Below are positions 37,878 to 46,982 of a stretch of 64,000 nt of DNA, in pieces (position 1 is the stretch's first letter; every line of letters begins with the position of its first letter). Location: positions 1-64,000 of the forward strand of contig NZ_FOIJ01000014.1 in assembly GCF_900111745.1 (NCBI RefSeq). Direction: 5' to 3'. Under the pieces are notes generated by a model. That model was given only the letters and a program-made list of their open reading frames with translations. It searched no databases and was not told where the DNA came from. Source of the DNA: Stigmatella erecta. Its GTDB lineage: Bacteria; Myxococcota; Myxococcia; Myxococcales; Myxococcaceae. The position numbers and the translations under genes were made by a program.

Positions 37878-39014
37878 TCAAGGGCAGGCAACCCCTCCCC
37901 CGCTCTTGGCGGCGACCCGGGCGCAGGCGGCCTTCTGGGTCTCCGCGTCCTTCAGCGCTCTGGCCAGGCGGGCGGTGCGAAGCTGGAGGTCCAGCTCGCC
38001 CGCGTGGTCCGGCTCGGCGGCCAGGGCCCCCAGGATGCGCAGCGCATCCGCCTTGCGGCCGAAGGTGATGAGCAGCTCGGCCAGCTCGTTCAGCTCGCGC
38101 AGGTCCGAACCCGACACGCTCTCCAGGGCGAGCGCCAGCTCCTCCTCGGCGGCCTTGGAGTCCTTCTGGGCCAGGTGCAGGCGGGCCAGGGACACGTGGA
38201 CGATGGCGCGGTTCTTCACCTTCAGGGACTCGCGGAAGGCGGCCAGGGCATCGGCGGTCTTCCCCTGGCGCATGCGGATCTCCCCCACCAGCTCCCAGAG
38301 GGACGGGTCCTTGGGTGAGCGGGTGGCGGCCTCGCGGTAGGCGGCGGCGGCCTCGTCGAGGTTGCCCGCGCGGACCTGCTGGTCCCCGAGCGCGGCGAGG
38401 ACGTCCGGGGACCGGACGCCCTGGGCCGAGAACTTCTGCAGGAGGGCGAGCGCCTCGGCGTGCTGGTTGCTGGCCTGGAGGAGCTCCGCGGCCCGCATGA
38501 GCAGCGCGGGCTTGAGGGTGTCGGGGCTGGCCTGGGCGGCGAGGGTGAAGTGGCGCACGGCCTCGTCCCGCTCATCGCGCTTCAGGTGAAGCTCTCCGAG
38601 CTGCTCCAGCGCGTTGAAGTCCTGGGGATAGAGGGCCACGGCCTTGAGCAGCGAGCTGCGGGCCTCCTCGTTCTTGCCGAGCTGGGCCTGGATGAAGCCG
38701 ATACGGCTCCAGGTGGTGGAGCGCTTGGGGTCGATCTTCAGCGCGGCCTCGAACTCCTGGAGCGCCTCCTCGAGCTTGCCCATGGAGAGGTGAATCTCCG
38801 CGATGGCGGCGGGCAGGCGGGGGTCGGCCGGGGCGTACTGCTTCATCTCGTTGAAGGACAGGAGCGCCTGCTCGAACTGGCCCTGCAGGTACTCGCTGGT
38901 GCCCTTGATGTAGAGCCCCTCGGCCCGGTCCTTGGGAGAAATCTTCGGGGTGTCGTCACACGCGGCGGTGGCGAGCAGGACGAGCAGGGACAAGGCGACC
39001 GGACGGGAGGACAT
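37878..39014 (-). CDS. TPR-repeat lipoprotein
   Basis: A 378-residue protein from ATG 39014 with a lipobox (LLVLLATAAC, lipid-attached Cys19). The mature part is almost entirely tetratricopeptide repeats, about eight to nine helix pairs (for example GKLEEALQEFEAALKIDPKR, GKNEEARSSLLKAVALYPQD). It should be a periplasmic or outer-membrane-anchored scaffold. The gene starts 15 bp downstream of the outer-membrane protein gene at 39030, so the two are likely cotranscribed. No specific partner is recognisable. Confidence 0.82.
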   Translation of the reverse strand: MSSRPVALSLLVLLATAACDDTPKISPKDRAEGLYIKGTSEYLQGQFEQALLSFNEMKQYAPADPRLPAAIAEIHLSMGKLEEALQEFEAALKIDPKRSTTWSRIGFIQAQLGKNEEARSSLLKAVALYPQDFNALEQLGELHLKRDERDEAVRHFTLAAQASPDTLKPALLMRAAELLQASNQHAEALALLQKFSAQGVRSPDVLAALGDQQVRAGNLDEAAAAYREAATRSPKDPSLWELVGEIRMRQGKTADALAAFRESLKVKNRAIVHVSLARLHLAQKDSKAAEEELALALESVSGSDLRELNELAELLITFGRKADALRILGALAAEPDHAGELDLQLRTARLARALKDAETQKAACARVAAKSGGGVACP

Positions 39015-39029
39015 GACAGGACTCCGGAC

Positions 39030-40064
39030 TCAGAAATGGAACGAGACGCCGGCGGTGAGATCGAGGTTGAGCCCATCCCCGAGCCCATCCCCGGCGAGGC
39101 CGAGCGTGGCCTGGGCGAGGTTGGTGCCCAGCTCGAGGTTCAACCCGGCCCAGTCCGCGATGCGGTACTCGGCGCCCAGAAAACCGATGACGGTGGGCAA
39201 CGGGCCGGTGGACTGGAAGATGCCGAACTGGCCGAAGGACAGCTGAACGCCAAGCCCGAGCCCCCAGTAGGGCCGGAAGGCGTGCTCCAGCCGGTGGAAG
39301 TGGCGCGCGCCCAGGACGCTGGGCACCACCTTGAGGCGGCCCTCCCTCCCCTCCTCGTTGGAGCGGATGAAGGTGAGGCCGATCTGCACGAAGGCAATCC
39401 ACTCCGGGTGGAAGGAGTAGCCCACCTCCAGGTCCGCGCCAGGGTTGAGGGCTTCCAGCTGGGAGATGAAGCTGTTGTTGACGCGCAGCCCCAGGACGAG
39501 CCCATCCCCGGGCGCCTCCCGGGCGCTGCCGAGCAGGGGCCGGCTCGAATAGGCCTTGGTGGCGGAGACCAGCTCGGAGACGAGCTGCGCCCCCACCGAC
39601 TTGGCCATGGGCAGCAGGCTCTCCGTGGCCGACGCCTCCGCCCGGGGCTTGGCGAGGCTGCGGCCCAGGACGGTATCGGTCAGGTTCGCGGTGAGCAGGT
39701 ACGTGTCCCCGAACCGGTCCAACCGGCCGGTGACGAGGTAACGGGCCCCCTTGGTGCGGGCCAGCTCCTCCAGACACGCCGCCTCGACACAGGTCCGCGC
39801 CCCCACCAGCCCGGAAGGCTCCTGCTGCCGCAGCGTGGCCTCGACATCCCACTGGGCCAGCACGTGGAGCTGGGGCACCTCGGAGAGCTGGCTCGCCAGC
39901 AGCGACGCGATGCCGGGGGCGGCCTCCTGCGCGGCGCTGTTGGCCTCCAGGGGGAAGATCGCCACGGACGGGAAGCCGGGCGCCACGGGCGCGGCCGTCT
40001 GCGCCCACGCGCCGGGAGCGGCGAGGACGGAGACGGCCAGCAAGGGGAGCAGGAGGCACTTCAC
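39030..40064 (-). CDS. Outer-membrane protein with TolB/CsgG-like N-terminal domain
   Basis: A 344-residue protein; GTG at 40064 begins a good signal peptide (KCLLLPLLAVSVLAAPGAWA), and a second in-frame GTG three codons upstream (40073) is also possible. Residues ~30-170 resemble the small alpha/beta domain of CsgG/TolB-N proteins (SVAIFPLEANSAAQEAAPGI, KGARYLVTGRLDRFGDTYLL). Residues ~190-344 are amphipathic strands ending in a terminal phenylalanine (LTAGVSFHF), a barrel signature. It probably assembles into the outer membrane, with the first domain in the periplasm. It pairs with the following TPR lipoprotein gene. Confidence 0.65.
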   Translation of the reverse strand: MKCLLLPLLAVSVLAAPGAWAQTAAPVAPGFPSVAIFPLEANSAAQEAAPGIASLLASQLSEVPQLHVLAQWDVEATLRQQEPSGLVGARTCVEAACLEELARTKGARYLVTGRLDRFGDTYLLTANLTDTVLGRSLAKPRAEASATESLLPMAKSVGAQLVSELVSATKAYSSRPLLGSAREAPGDGLVLGLRVNNSFISQLEALNPGADLEVGYSFHPEWIAFVQIGLTFIRSNEEGREGRLKVVPSVLGARHFHRLEHAFRPYWGLGLGVQLSFGQFGIFQSTGPLPTVIGFLGAEYRIADWAGLNLELGTNLAQATLGLAGDGLGDGLNLDLTAGVSFHF

Positions 40065-40112
40065 GGGCGACACTCTAGGAGAATCGCCCCGGGAGGCCAT
40101 CCCCCTGCCCGC

Positions 40113-41027
40113 TCAGGAGGCCGGGAGCGGGCCCAGATAATCGAGCGGCTCCACGGGCTTGCCCTCGACACGGACCTCGAAGTGCAGGTGGGGACCCGAC
40201 GTGCGGCCGGACTCTCCCACGGTGGCGATGACCTGGGAGCGGCGGACCGCCTGGCCCGTCTTCACCCGGAGATCGCGATTGTGGGCGTAGAGCGTCACCA
40301 GGCCGCCCGAGTGCTGGACGATGACGATGAGCCCGTAGCCCTGCTGCTCGCCCGCGTAGAGGACGGTGCCCTCCTGGGCGGTCTTCACCGGCGTGCCCGA
40401 GGGGGCCGCCAGGTCGATTCCATCGTGGGGCTCCCGGCCCTTCTTGCCGAACTTGCCGTAGAGCACGCCGCGCAGAGGCCAATCGAGCAGCCCCTTGGTG
40501 GCCGGGACCGGACGGGAAGCTCCCTTGCCCGGGCGGGGCGCGGGCCGGGACGGCGGCCGCTGCGGGGGCTCCTCGCGGGCGGCGACCCGGGGCTTGCTGG
40601 GCTTGGACCCGGATGGTGCCTCGGGTTCGGCCTGGGGAACTTCCGGCGCCTCCGCCCCCGGGATGAGCAGCTCCTGGCCCACGCTGAGGCTGCGCGGATC
40701 CGAAATGCCGTTGGCCGAGGACAGCTCCTGCACGGTGATGCCGTAGGTGCGGGCGATGCGGAAGACCGTCTCCCCGGGGGCCACGCGGTGGCGCACGGTG
40801 ACGAGCTCCGGCTCGGGGTGGGCCGCCGTCAGCTTGAAGGGCAGCACGGGCGCCTTCGTGGCGGAGGCCGGGCGCACGGCGGCGCCCGAACCTCCGGCCT
40901 CGATCCACGGCGGCTCGGACTCAGCGGGAAGCGAGGTGGCCCGGGAGGCCGCGCACCCCGCGGCCCCGAGCACCCACAGGAGCATCACGGCCCCTGCGCT
41001 GACACGCCCCCCCGCCAACAACCTCAC
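40113..41027 (-). CDS. nlpD: LysM and M23 peptidase-domain lipoprotein (NlpD/EnvC type)
   Basis: A 304-residue protein from a GTG at 41027 that overlaps the surE stop (GTGA). A lipobox is visible (MLLWVLGAAGC). A LysM module lies at ~75-125 (HRVAPGETVFRIARTYGITV). The M23 domain (~180-300) contains HDGIDLAAPSGTPVKTA and GPHLHFEVRVEG. The first zinc His (HDGID) and the HLHFE pair are present, so I cannot rule out peptidase activity, though NlpD proteins usually act by activating amidases. The surE-nlpD adjacency is the same as in many proteobacteria, which supports the symbol. Confidence 0.8.
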   Translation of the reverse strand: MRLLAGGRVSAGAVMLLWVLGAAGCAASRATSLPAESEPPWIEAGGSGAAVRPASATKAPVLPFKLTAAHPEPELVTVRHRVAPGETVFRIARTYGITVQELSSANGISDPRSLSVGQELLIPGAEAPEVPQAEPEAPSGSKPSKPRVAAREEPPQRPPSRPAPRPGKGASRPVPATKGLLDWPLRGVLYGKFGKKGREPHDGIDLAAPSGTPVKTAQEGTVLYAGEQQGYGLIVIVQHSGGLVTLYAHNRDLRVKTGQAVRRSQVIATVGESGRTSGPHLHFEVRVEGKPVEPLDYLGPLPAS

Positions 41028-41815
41028 CCACCATCCGGACGGAACCGCTGGAAGCCCTCGAGGGCCCACCCCCCGAGGTCCGTCATCTGGCGGGCATCGG
41101 TCAGGTCCAGGTGCAGCGGCGTCACCGAGGCACGGTTGTCCCGGTGCACGGCGTTGCAGTCACTGCCCGGGATGTCCTCATGCTCGTACTCGTTGCCGCC
41201 GATCCAGTAGTACTTGCGGCCCCGGGGATCGACTTTCTCCGACACGGCGTACCCATACGTGTGCCGGCCGAGCCGGGTGATGGCGTAGCCGTCCGGCTCC
41301 ACGCCGCCGGGGATGTTCACGTTGAGGAGCATCCGCTTGGGCAGGGGCCGGGAGAGCGCGGAGGCCACCAGCGCCCGGGCGAACCGCGCCGCGGGCCCGA
41401 AGTCGAAGGGCGCCCGGGACACGAGGCTGAAGGCGATGGCGGGCACGCCCAGCAGGGCCCCCTCCATGGCGGCCGCCACCGTGCCCGAGTACATGACGTC
41501 GTCGGCCAGGTTGGGGCCGTGGTTGATGCCGGAGACCATGAGCTGGGGGCGATCATCCTTGAGGATGTGGTTGATCGCCAGATAAGCGCTGTCCGCGGGG
41601 GTGCCATCCACCGCGTACCAGCGCTCGCGGATCTCCTGGATGCGCAGGGGCCGGTGCAGGGAGATGGCGTGCGAGGTCGCGCTCTGCTCGCGGTCGGGCG
41701 CCACCACCCAGACCTCACCCAGGGGCGTGACGGCTTCCACGAGGGCCCGGAGGCCCTCGGAGAAGTACCCGTCATCATTGGAGACCAGGATGCGTGGAGG
41801 CCGTGCCAAGGACAC
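41024..41815 (-). CDS. surE: SurE 5'-nucleotidase
   Basis: A 263-residue protein from ATG 41815. Its metal-binding N-terminus RILVSNDDGYFSEGL and the later motifs APDREQSATSHAISL and VSGINHGPNLADDVMYSGTV are signature SurE sequences. The enzyme removes phosphate from nucleoside monophosphates and is linked to stationary-phase survival. Only six bases separate it from the eno stop, and its own stop overlaps the nlpD-like start, so the three genes form one operon. Confidence 0.95.
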   Translation of the reverse strand: MSLARPPRILVSNDDGYFSEGLRALVEAVTPLGEVWVVAPDREQSATSHAISLHRPLRIQEIRERWYAVDGTPADSAYLAINHILKDDRPQLMVSGINHGPNLADDVMYSGTVAAAMEGALLGVPAIAFSLVSRAPFDFGPAARFARALVASALSRPLPKRMLLNVNIPGGVEPDGYAITRLGRHTYGYAVSEKVDPRGRKYYWIGGNEYEHEDIPGSDCNAVHRDNRASVTPLHLDLTDARQMTDLGGWALEGFQRFRPDGG

Positions 41816-41821
41816 GTCTCC

Positions 41822-43213
<1,392 letters not shown>

Positions 43214-43224
43214 TCATCGCCTCC

Positions 43225-44367
43225 ATGCCCCCTCCCCGCCGCCCAGCGCCCACCGGGCCTGATCCCCTCCCGGGCCAACGCAGCCGGGGCGCCCTGCTCG
43301 GCCTGGCCATCGGGGACGCGCTCGGGGCCCCCTTGCGGGGACGCAACCTCGTGGCCCCGCCCTTCCCGGGGCTGGCCGACGGCATGCGCCGCCACCTGGG
43401 ACAGGGGCGCATGCAGTCCCGCCTGCCCGCCAACCCGTTCGAGGAGGCCCCGGGTGGGTACGCGGACGACAGCGCCCAGGAGCCCGCCCAGGTGGAGCTG
43501 CGCAAGGGCCAGGTGACGGACGAGACGCACCTGGCCTGCTGCATCGCCTGGAGCCTGAAGGAGCTGAAGCACTACGACGCGGCCGACGTGGCCCGGCGGT
43601 ACCGGGCCTGGAAGCCCCACGCCTTCGACATGACGGACGCGGTCCGCGAATCCCTGGAGGAGATGGGCTCGGGCATGCCGGTGCTCAGTGCCGGCAAGCG
43701 CGTCTGGCTGCGCCACCACCGCAAGGTGTTCTGCCACGGCAGCCTCTCCCGCACCGCGCCCATCGGCGTCTTCTTCGCGGGCAACGAGCCGGCCCGCATC
43801 CAGGCCTCCCTGGAGGACTCGGCGCTCACCCACTACGATCCCCGGTGCCAGCTGGCCTGCGCCGCGCTCAACGCGGCCCTGGCCCGCGCCATCACCGGCG
43901 GGGCCTCCGTGGAGAAGGCGGACATCCTGACCGCGGCGAAGACGGGCCTGTCCGTGGGGGCGGCCACCCTGGCGCGCATGGCGCCCGAGGTGGTGAACGA
44001 GACCACGAATGCCAAGAACTTCCTCTGGGAGGACCTGGACCGGGCGCAGCAGCCCGACCCGATGCTCTACGGGCCGGAGTTGCACCTGCACCGGAACCTG
44101 GGGCACGTGCGCGTCGCCTTCCGGCTCGCCTTCTGGGAGTTCGTCCATGCCCCCAGCGTCGAGGCGGGGCTGGTGGACGTGGTGAACCGGGGGGCGGACG
44201 CGGACGCCCATGGGGCCATCTCGGGCGCGCTCCTGGGGGCCTTCCACGGTGAGGAGGCCATCCCCCAGGAATGGCGGCGCATGGTGCTCGACGCGATGAA
44301 CACGGTGCGAGGGCCGCTCTGGAACACCTACCACCCCCGGCACCTGCTGGCGCTCGTGGCGGATTGA
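43225..44367 (+). CDS. ADP-ribosylglycohydrolase (DraG-like) family protein
   Basis: A 380-residue protein from ATG 43225. The N-terminal helix and loop (GALLGLAIGDALGAPLRGRN) and the metal-site motifs place it in the DraG family. Two of these are altered: TDETHLA in place of the usual TDDT, and NRGADADAHGAISGALLGA in place of the GGDTDT-type loop. Acidic residues that bind magnesium are mostly kept. Family members remove ADP-ribose from proteins or small molecules. The target is unknown and there is no adjacent ADP-ribosyltransferase. A hairpin terminator follows. Confidence 0.75.
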   Translation: MPPPRRPAPTGPDPLPGQRSRGALLGLAIGDALGAPLRGRNLVAPPFPGLADGMRRHLGQGRMQSRLPANPFEEAPGGYADDSAQEPAQVELRKGQVTDETHLACCIAWSLKELKHYDAADVARRYRAWKPHAFDMTDAVRESLEEMGSGMPVLSAGKRVWLRHHRKVFCHGSLSRTAPIGVFFAGNEPARIQASLEDSALTHYDPRCQLACAALNAALARAITGGASVEKADILTAAKTGLSVGAATLARMAPEVVNETTNAKNFLWEDLDRAQQPDPMLYGPELHLHRNLGHVRVAFRLAFWEFVHAPSVEAGLVDVVNRGADADAHGAISGALLGAFHGEEAIPQEWRRMVLDAMNTVRGPLWNTYHPRHLLALVAD

Positions 44368-44402
44368 GCCCTCCCCCGTCGGCTTCCCCCAGAACGAATC
44401 AA

Positions 44403-44440
44403 GCCCGCGATGCCACCCCCGGGGGGATGACATTGCGGGC
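44403..44440. terminator. Long hairpin between convergent genes
   Basis: GCCCGCGATGCCACC pairs with GGATGACATTGCGGGC over about 15 positions, some as G-U pairs, with a CCCCGGGG centre that can pair with itself. It lies 36 bp after the DraG-like gene and 32 bp after the convergent small gene, fitting a shared terminator. There is no strong T-run. Confidence 0.5.
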
Positions 44441-44471
44441 CGTTCAGCGGTATCGGGCGAAACAGACGCCC

Positions 44472-44651
44472 TTACGCGAGGAGGTCAATAATGACCACAC
44501 CGCGGGGTGGCTTGTCTTCGTCTTCCGTTTCCGTGCGCTGGCGTGGACGATCCACGGGCACAGGGAGCGGCAGCTCAAGGGCGGGGCGCTCCCGCTCCTC
44601 GCGGCTGCGCTCACGGCGCTTGATTTCCTCAATGATGAAGGCGTCCAGCAT
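44472..44651 (-). CDS. Small highly charged protein, conserved-looking in myxobacteria
   Basis: A 59-residue frame from ATG 44651 to TAA. It starts MLDAFIIEEIKRRERSREER, continues with a Leu/Pro/Val stretch (ALELPLPVPV), an acidic patch (TETEDEDKPP) and ends RGVVIIDLLA. I recall many myxobacterial small proteins with the same 'MLDAFII-EI-RRER' start and 'GVV-ID' end, and their function is unknown to me. The helical, Arg/Glu-rich first half and hydrophobic ends suggest a protein-binding peptide. It is monocistronic, with 373 bp of non-coding DNA upstream. Confidence 0.7.
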   Translation of the reverse strand: MLDAFIIEEIKRRERSREERERPALELPLPVPVDRPRQRTETEDEDKPPRGVVIIDLLA

Positions 44652-45024
44652 GGGTTCGCTCTCCCTCGGCCCTACATACCCGGTGTGTCCGCCCCGTGCC
44701 CTACCCCATCTTCACGATTCTGGCTTCGCCGGATGCGACCCCAGAAGCTCACCTACCTTATCGGTACACACCTTCGGTGAGCCCGGCCACTGATGCAGCT
44801 TCCGACACCGGAAGCTGCTCCCTGTGTCAGCAATGTCACGGTGCTGCCTGACGTGGCCGTCCGATACAAGATGATTGTAATGCAGTCCGCGCGGCCCGCA
44901 AGCCGCCCAAAGTGCATCCCTGTCACGGCCGGTGCCGGTGGCAAGGCATCGCGCCATGCCCGGCTGCCCGGCAGCCAAGGTGCGCCGAGGTAGGCCTCTT
45001 CCGGGAAAATCCGGGGAAGCGCGC
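44652..45024. other. Non-coding stretch upstream of the 59-residue protein gene
   Basis: This 373-bp stretch has no credible gene on either strand and is less GC-rich than its surroundings. It presumably holds the promoter and an unusually long leader for the small minus-strand gene. Short inverted arms occur (CTTCCGACACCGGAAG at about 44807-44822), but I see no named riboswitch or RNA gene. Confidence 0.4.
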
Positions 45025-45450
45025 TCAGGTGCCCTCGGCCCGGCGCTTGAATGCCTCCAGCAGTTTGGGCAGCGACGACTCCACCAGGGTGTTGACGATG
45101 CTCTTGGGGACCAGGGCGCCGAGCACCATCTCCGCCGTGTAGGTGGCCTTGGTCTTCCCCTCACCCTCGGGCTCCAGCACCCAGCTGCCCTTGTTGTCCT
45201 TCATGAACTCACCGTCCACGAAGCTCCAGGACATCCGGGTGGGCCGCTCCTCCTTGACCCGGATGGTGTACCGGATGGTCTTCACGATATCGACCTTGTA
45301 GTGGACGTTGACCTCGTTGCCCTGGCGGTTCGAGGTGCGGACCTCCTTCACCTCGGGGAGGAACTCCGCGTACTTCTCGTACTGGGTGACGATGTCGAAC
45401 ACCTTCTCGACGGGGGCGTTGATGACGATCGAGCGGCTGGCGCCTGGCAT
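45025..45450 (-). CDS. SRPBCC (START-like) protein, RatA/COQ10 type
   Basis: A 141-residue protein from ATG 45450. The opening ASRSIVINAPVEKVFDIVTQYEKYAEFLPEV is typical of the COQ10/RatA branch of the START-like fold, which forms a hydrophobic pocket. These proteins bind ubiquinone or other lipids; one E. coli member was described as a translation inhibitor, but there is no RatB-like partner here. The C-terminal helix VNTLVESSLPKLLEAFKRRA completes the fold. It starts 38 bp after glpX on the same strand. Confidence 0.82.
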   Translation of the reverse strand: MPGASRSIVINAPVEKVFDIVTQYEKYAEFLPEVKEVRTSNRQGNEVNVHYKVDIVKTIRYTIRVKEERPTRMSWSFVDGEFMKDNKGSWVLEPEGEGKTKATYTAEMVLGALVPKSIVNTLVESSLPKLLEAFKRRAEGT

Positions 45451-45488
45451 GGCCTTCTCCGGAAGGAATCAGTGAGGGGGAAACGCGC

Positions 45489-46454
45489 TCAGGGAGCGTA
45501 ACCCGGCTTCTTGTCGAACTTGTGGCGGGACTGCACGAAACGCACGGTCCCCGTCTTGCTGCGCATCACCACCGAGTGCGTCTCGCAGCCGCCTCCGAAG
45601 AAGCGCACGCCCTTGAGGAAGTCGCTCGAGGTGACGCCCGTGGCGGCGAACATCACCTCGCCCTGGGCGAGCTCCTCCGCCAGGTAGATCTTCCCGATGT
45701 CGGTGATGCCCATCTTCTTCGCGCGGGCGATCTCCTCGGCGTTGCGCGGCACGAGCCGGCCCTGCATGTCCCCGCCCACGCAGCGGATGGCCGCCGCGGC
45801 GATGACGCCCTCGGGCGCGCCGCCGATGCCCATCAGCACGTCCACGCCGGTGTCCTCGAAGCACGTGGAGATGGCGCCCGCCACGTCCCCGTCCTCGATG
45901 AGGCGGATGCGCGCCCCCGCGTGGCGCACCTCGTTGATGAGGTCCGCGTGCCGGTCCCGGTCGAGGATGACCACGGTGAGGTCCTCCACGTAGACCTTCA
46001 TCCGCTCCGCGATGGCGCGCAGGTTCTCCGTGGGGCTCTTGCGCAGATCAATGGCGCCCCGGGCGCGGGGCCCCACCGCCAGCTTCTCCATGTACGTATC
46101 CGGCGCGTTGAGCAGCCCGCCCTTGCCGGCCATGGCCACCACGGAGATGGCGCCCGGGCGGCCGTAGGCGCAGAGGTTGGTGCCCTCCAACGGATCCAGC
46201 GCGATGTCCACCTCGGGGACCCCGGGCTCCCGCTTCCCCACCCGCTCGCCGATGTAGAGCATGGGCGCCTCGTCGCGCTCGCCCTCGCCGATGACGACGG
46301 TGCCGTCGATGTGCAGTGCGTCAAAGGCACGGCGCATGGCATCCACCGCTGCTTGGTCCGACTCGTTCTTGGTGCCGCGGCCCATGAGGCGGGCCGAAGC
46401 GATGGCCGCCATCTCGGTGACGCGCACAGCCTCGATTGCCAGGTTGCGATCCAT
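45489..46454 (-). CDS. glpX: Class II fructose-1,6-bisphosphatase (GlpX)
   Basis: A 321-residue protein from ATG 46454. Signature motifs are VIGEGERDEAPMLYIGE, the metal-binding VDIALDPLEGTNLCA, and GIGGAPEGVIAAAAIRCVGG. These define GlpX-type bisphosphatases of gluconeogenesis. Length is normal. It follows the thioesterase gene by 32 bp and precedes the START-like gene by 38 bp, all on the minus strand. Confidence 0.95.
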   Translation of the reverse strand: MDRNLAIEAVRVTEMAAIASARLMGRGTKNESDQAAVDAMRRAFDALHIDGTVVIGEGERDEAPMLYIGERVGKREPGVPEVDIALDPLEGTNLCAYGRPGAISVVAMAGKGGLLNAPDTYMEKLAVGPRARGAIDLRKSPTENLRAIAERMKVYVEDLTVVILDRDRHADLINEVRHAGARIRLIEDGDVAGAISTCFEDTGVDVLMGIGGAPEGVIAAAAIRCVGGDMQGRLVPRNAEEIARAKKMGITDIGKIYLAEELAQGEVMFAATGVTSSDFLKGVRFFGGGCETHSVVMRSKTGTVRFVQSRHKFDKKPGYAP

Positions 46455-46486
46455 GTCGGGACTCCTTCGGGTAAGACGGCGGGCCT

Positions 46487-46888
46487 TCAGGGAACCACTT
46501 CGATGAGCCGCGTGAGGAACTCCGGCATGCGCCGGGGCTTGCCATCCCGCCCCACGCAGGCATGGGTGGTGTGGCCCGTGCACAGCAGCGTGGCCAGGTC
46601 CCCCTCGCGGAACATCTCGTAGGAGAAGGTCAGCGAGGCGCGGCGCAGCTCGCTCACCTTGGGGCGGATGAGCAGCACATCGTCGTAGCGCGCGGGCACC
46701 TTGTACTGGCAGGCCAGGTCGGCGATGGGCAACAGGAACCCCTCTTTTTCCAGCTCGCGGTAGCTGCCCCCGCGGGCCCGGAAGTATTCGCTGCGGGCGA
46801 ACTCGAAGTAGCGGAAGTAGTTGGCGTGATAAACGACGCCCATCTGATCCGTGTCGCCGTAAATGACCCTCACCCGCGCTTCCACCAT
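46487..46888 (-). CDS. Acyl-CoA thioesterase, YbgC/4HBT family
   Basis: A 133-residue protein from ATG 46888. It begins VRVIYGDTDQMGVVYHANYF, carrying the catalytic Asp of the YbgC/4-hydroxybenzoyl-CoA thioesterase group, and has the typical hotdog-fold length. E. coli YbgC belongs to the Tol-Pal cluster; no tol genes are present here. It is divergent from the phosphatase-family gene with 94 bp between starts. Confidence 0.88.
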   Translation of the reverse strand: MVEARVRVIYGDTDQMGVVYHANYFRYFEFARSEYFRARGGSYRELEKEGFLLPIADLACQYKVPARYDDVLLIRPKVSELRRASLTFSYEMFREGDLATLLCTGHTTHACVGRDGKPRRMPEFLTRLIEVVP

Positions 46889-46982
46889 ACGGGCGCGGAC
46901 CGTAACAGGGCGGCCGGGGGCCACCAAGCCGCGCGCCGCCGGTTTGATTGCTTCTGACCACCTGGCGGCGAAGATGCGTCCC

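Noticed and set aside
44940-44975. Sigma-54 promoter (TGGCGCG ... TTGC on the minus strand)
   Set aside because: The spacing between the GG and GC elements is one base too long and the -24 element is imperfect.
45025-45450. RatA-type toxin of a toxin-antitoxin pair
   Set aside because: There is no RatB-like partner; the fold is shared with lipid-binding COQ10-type proteins, which fits equally well.
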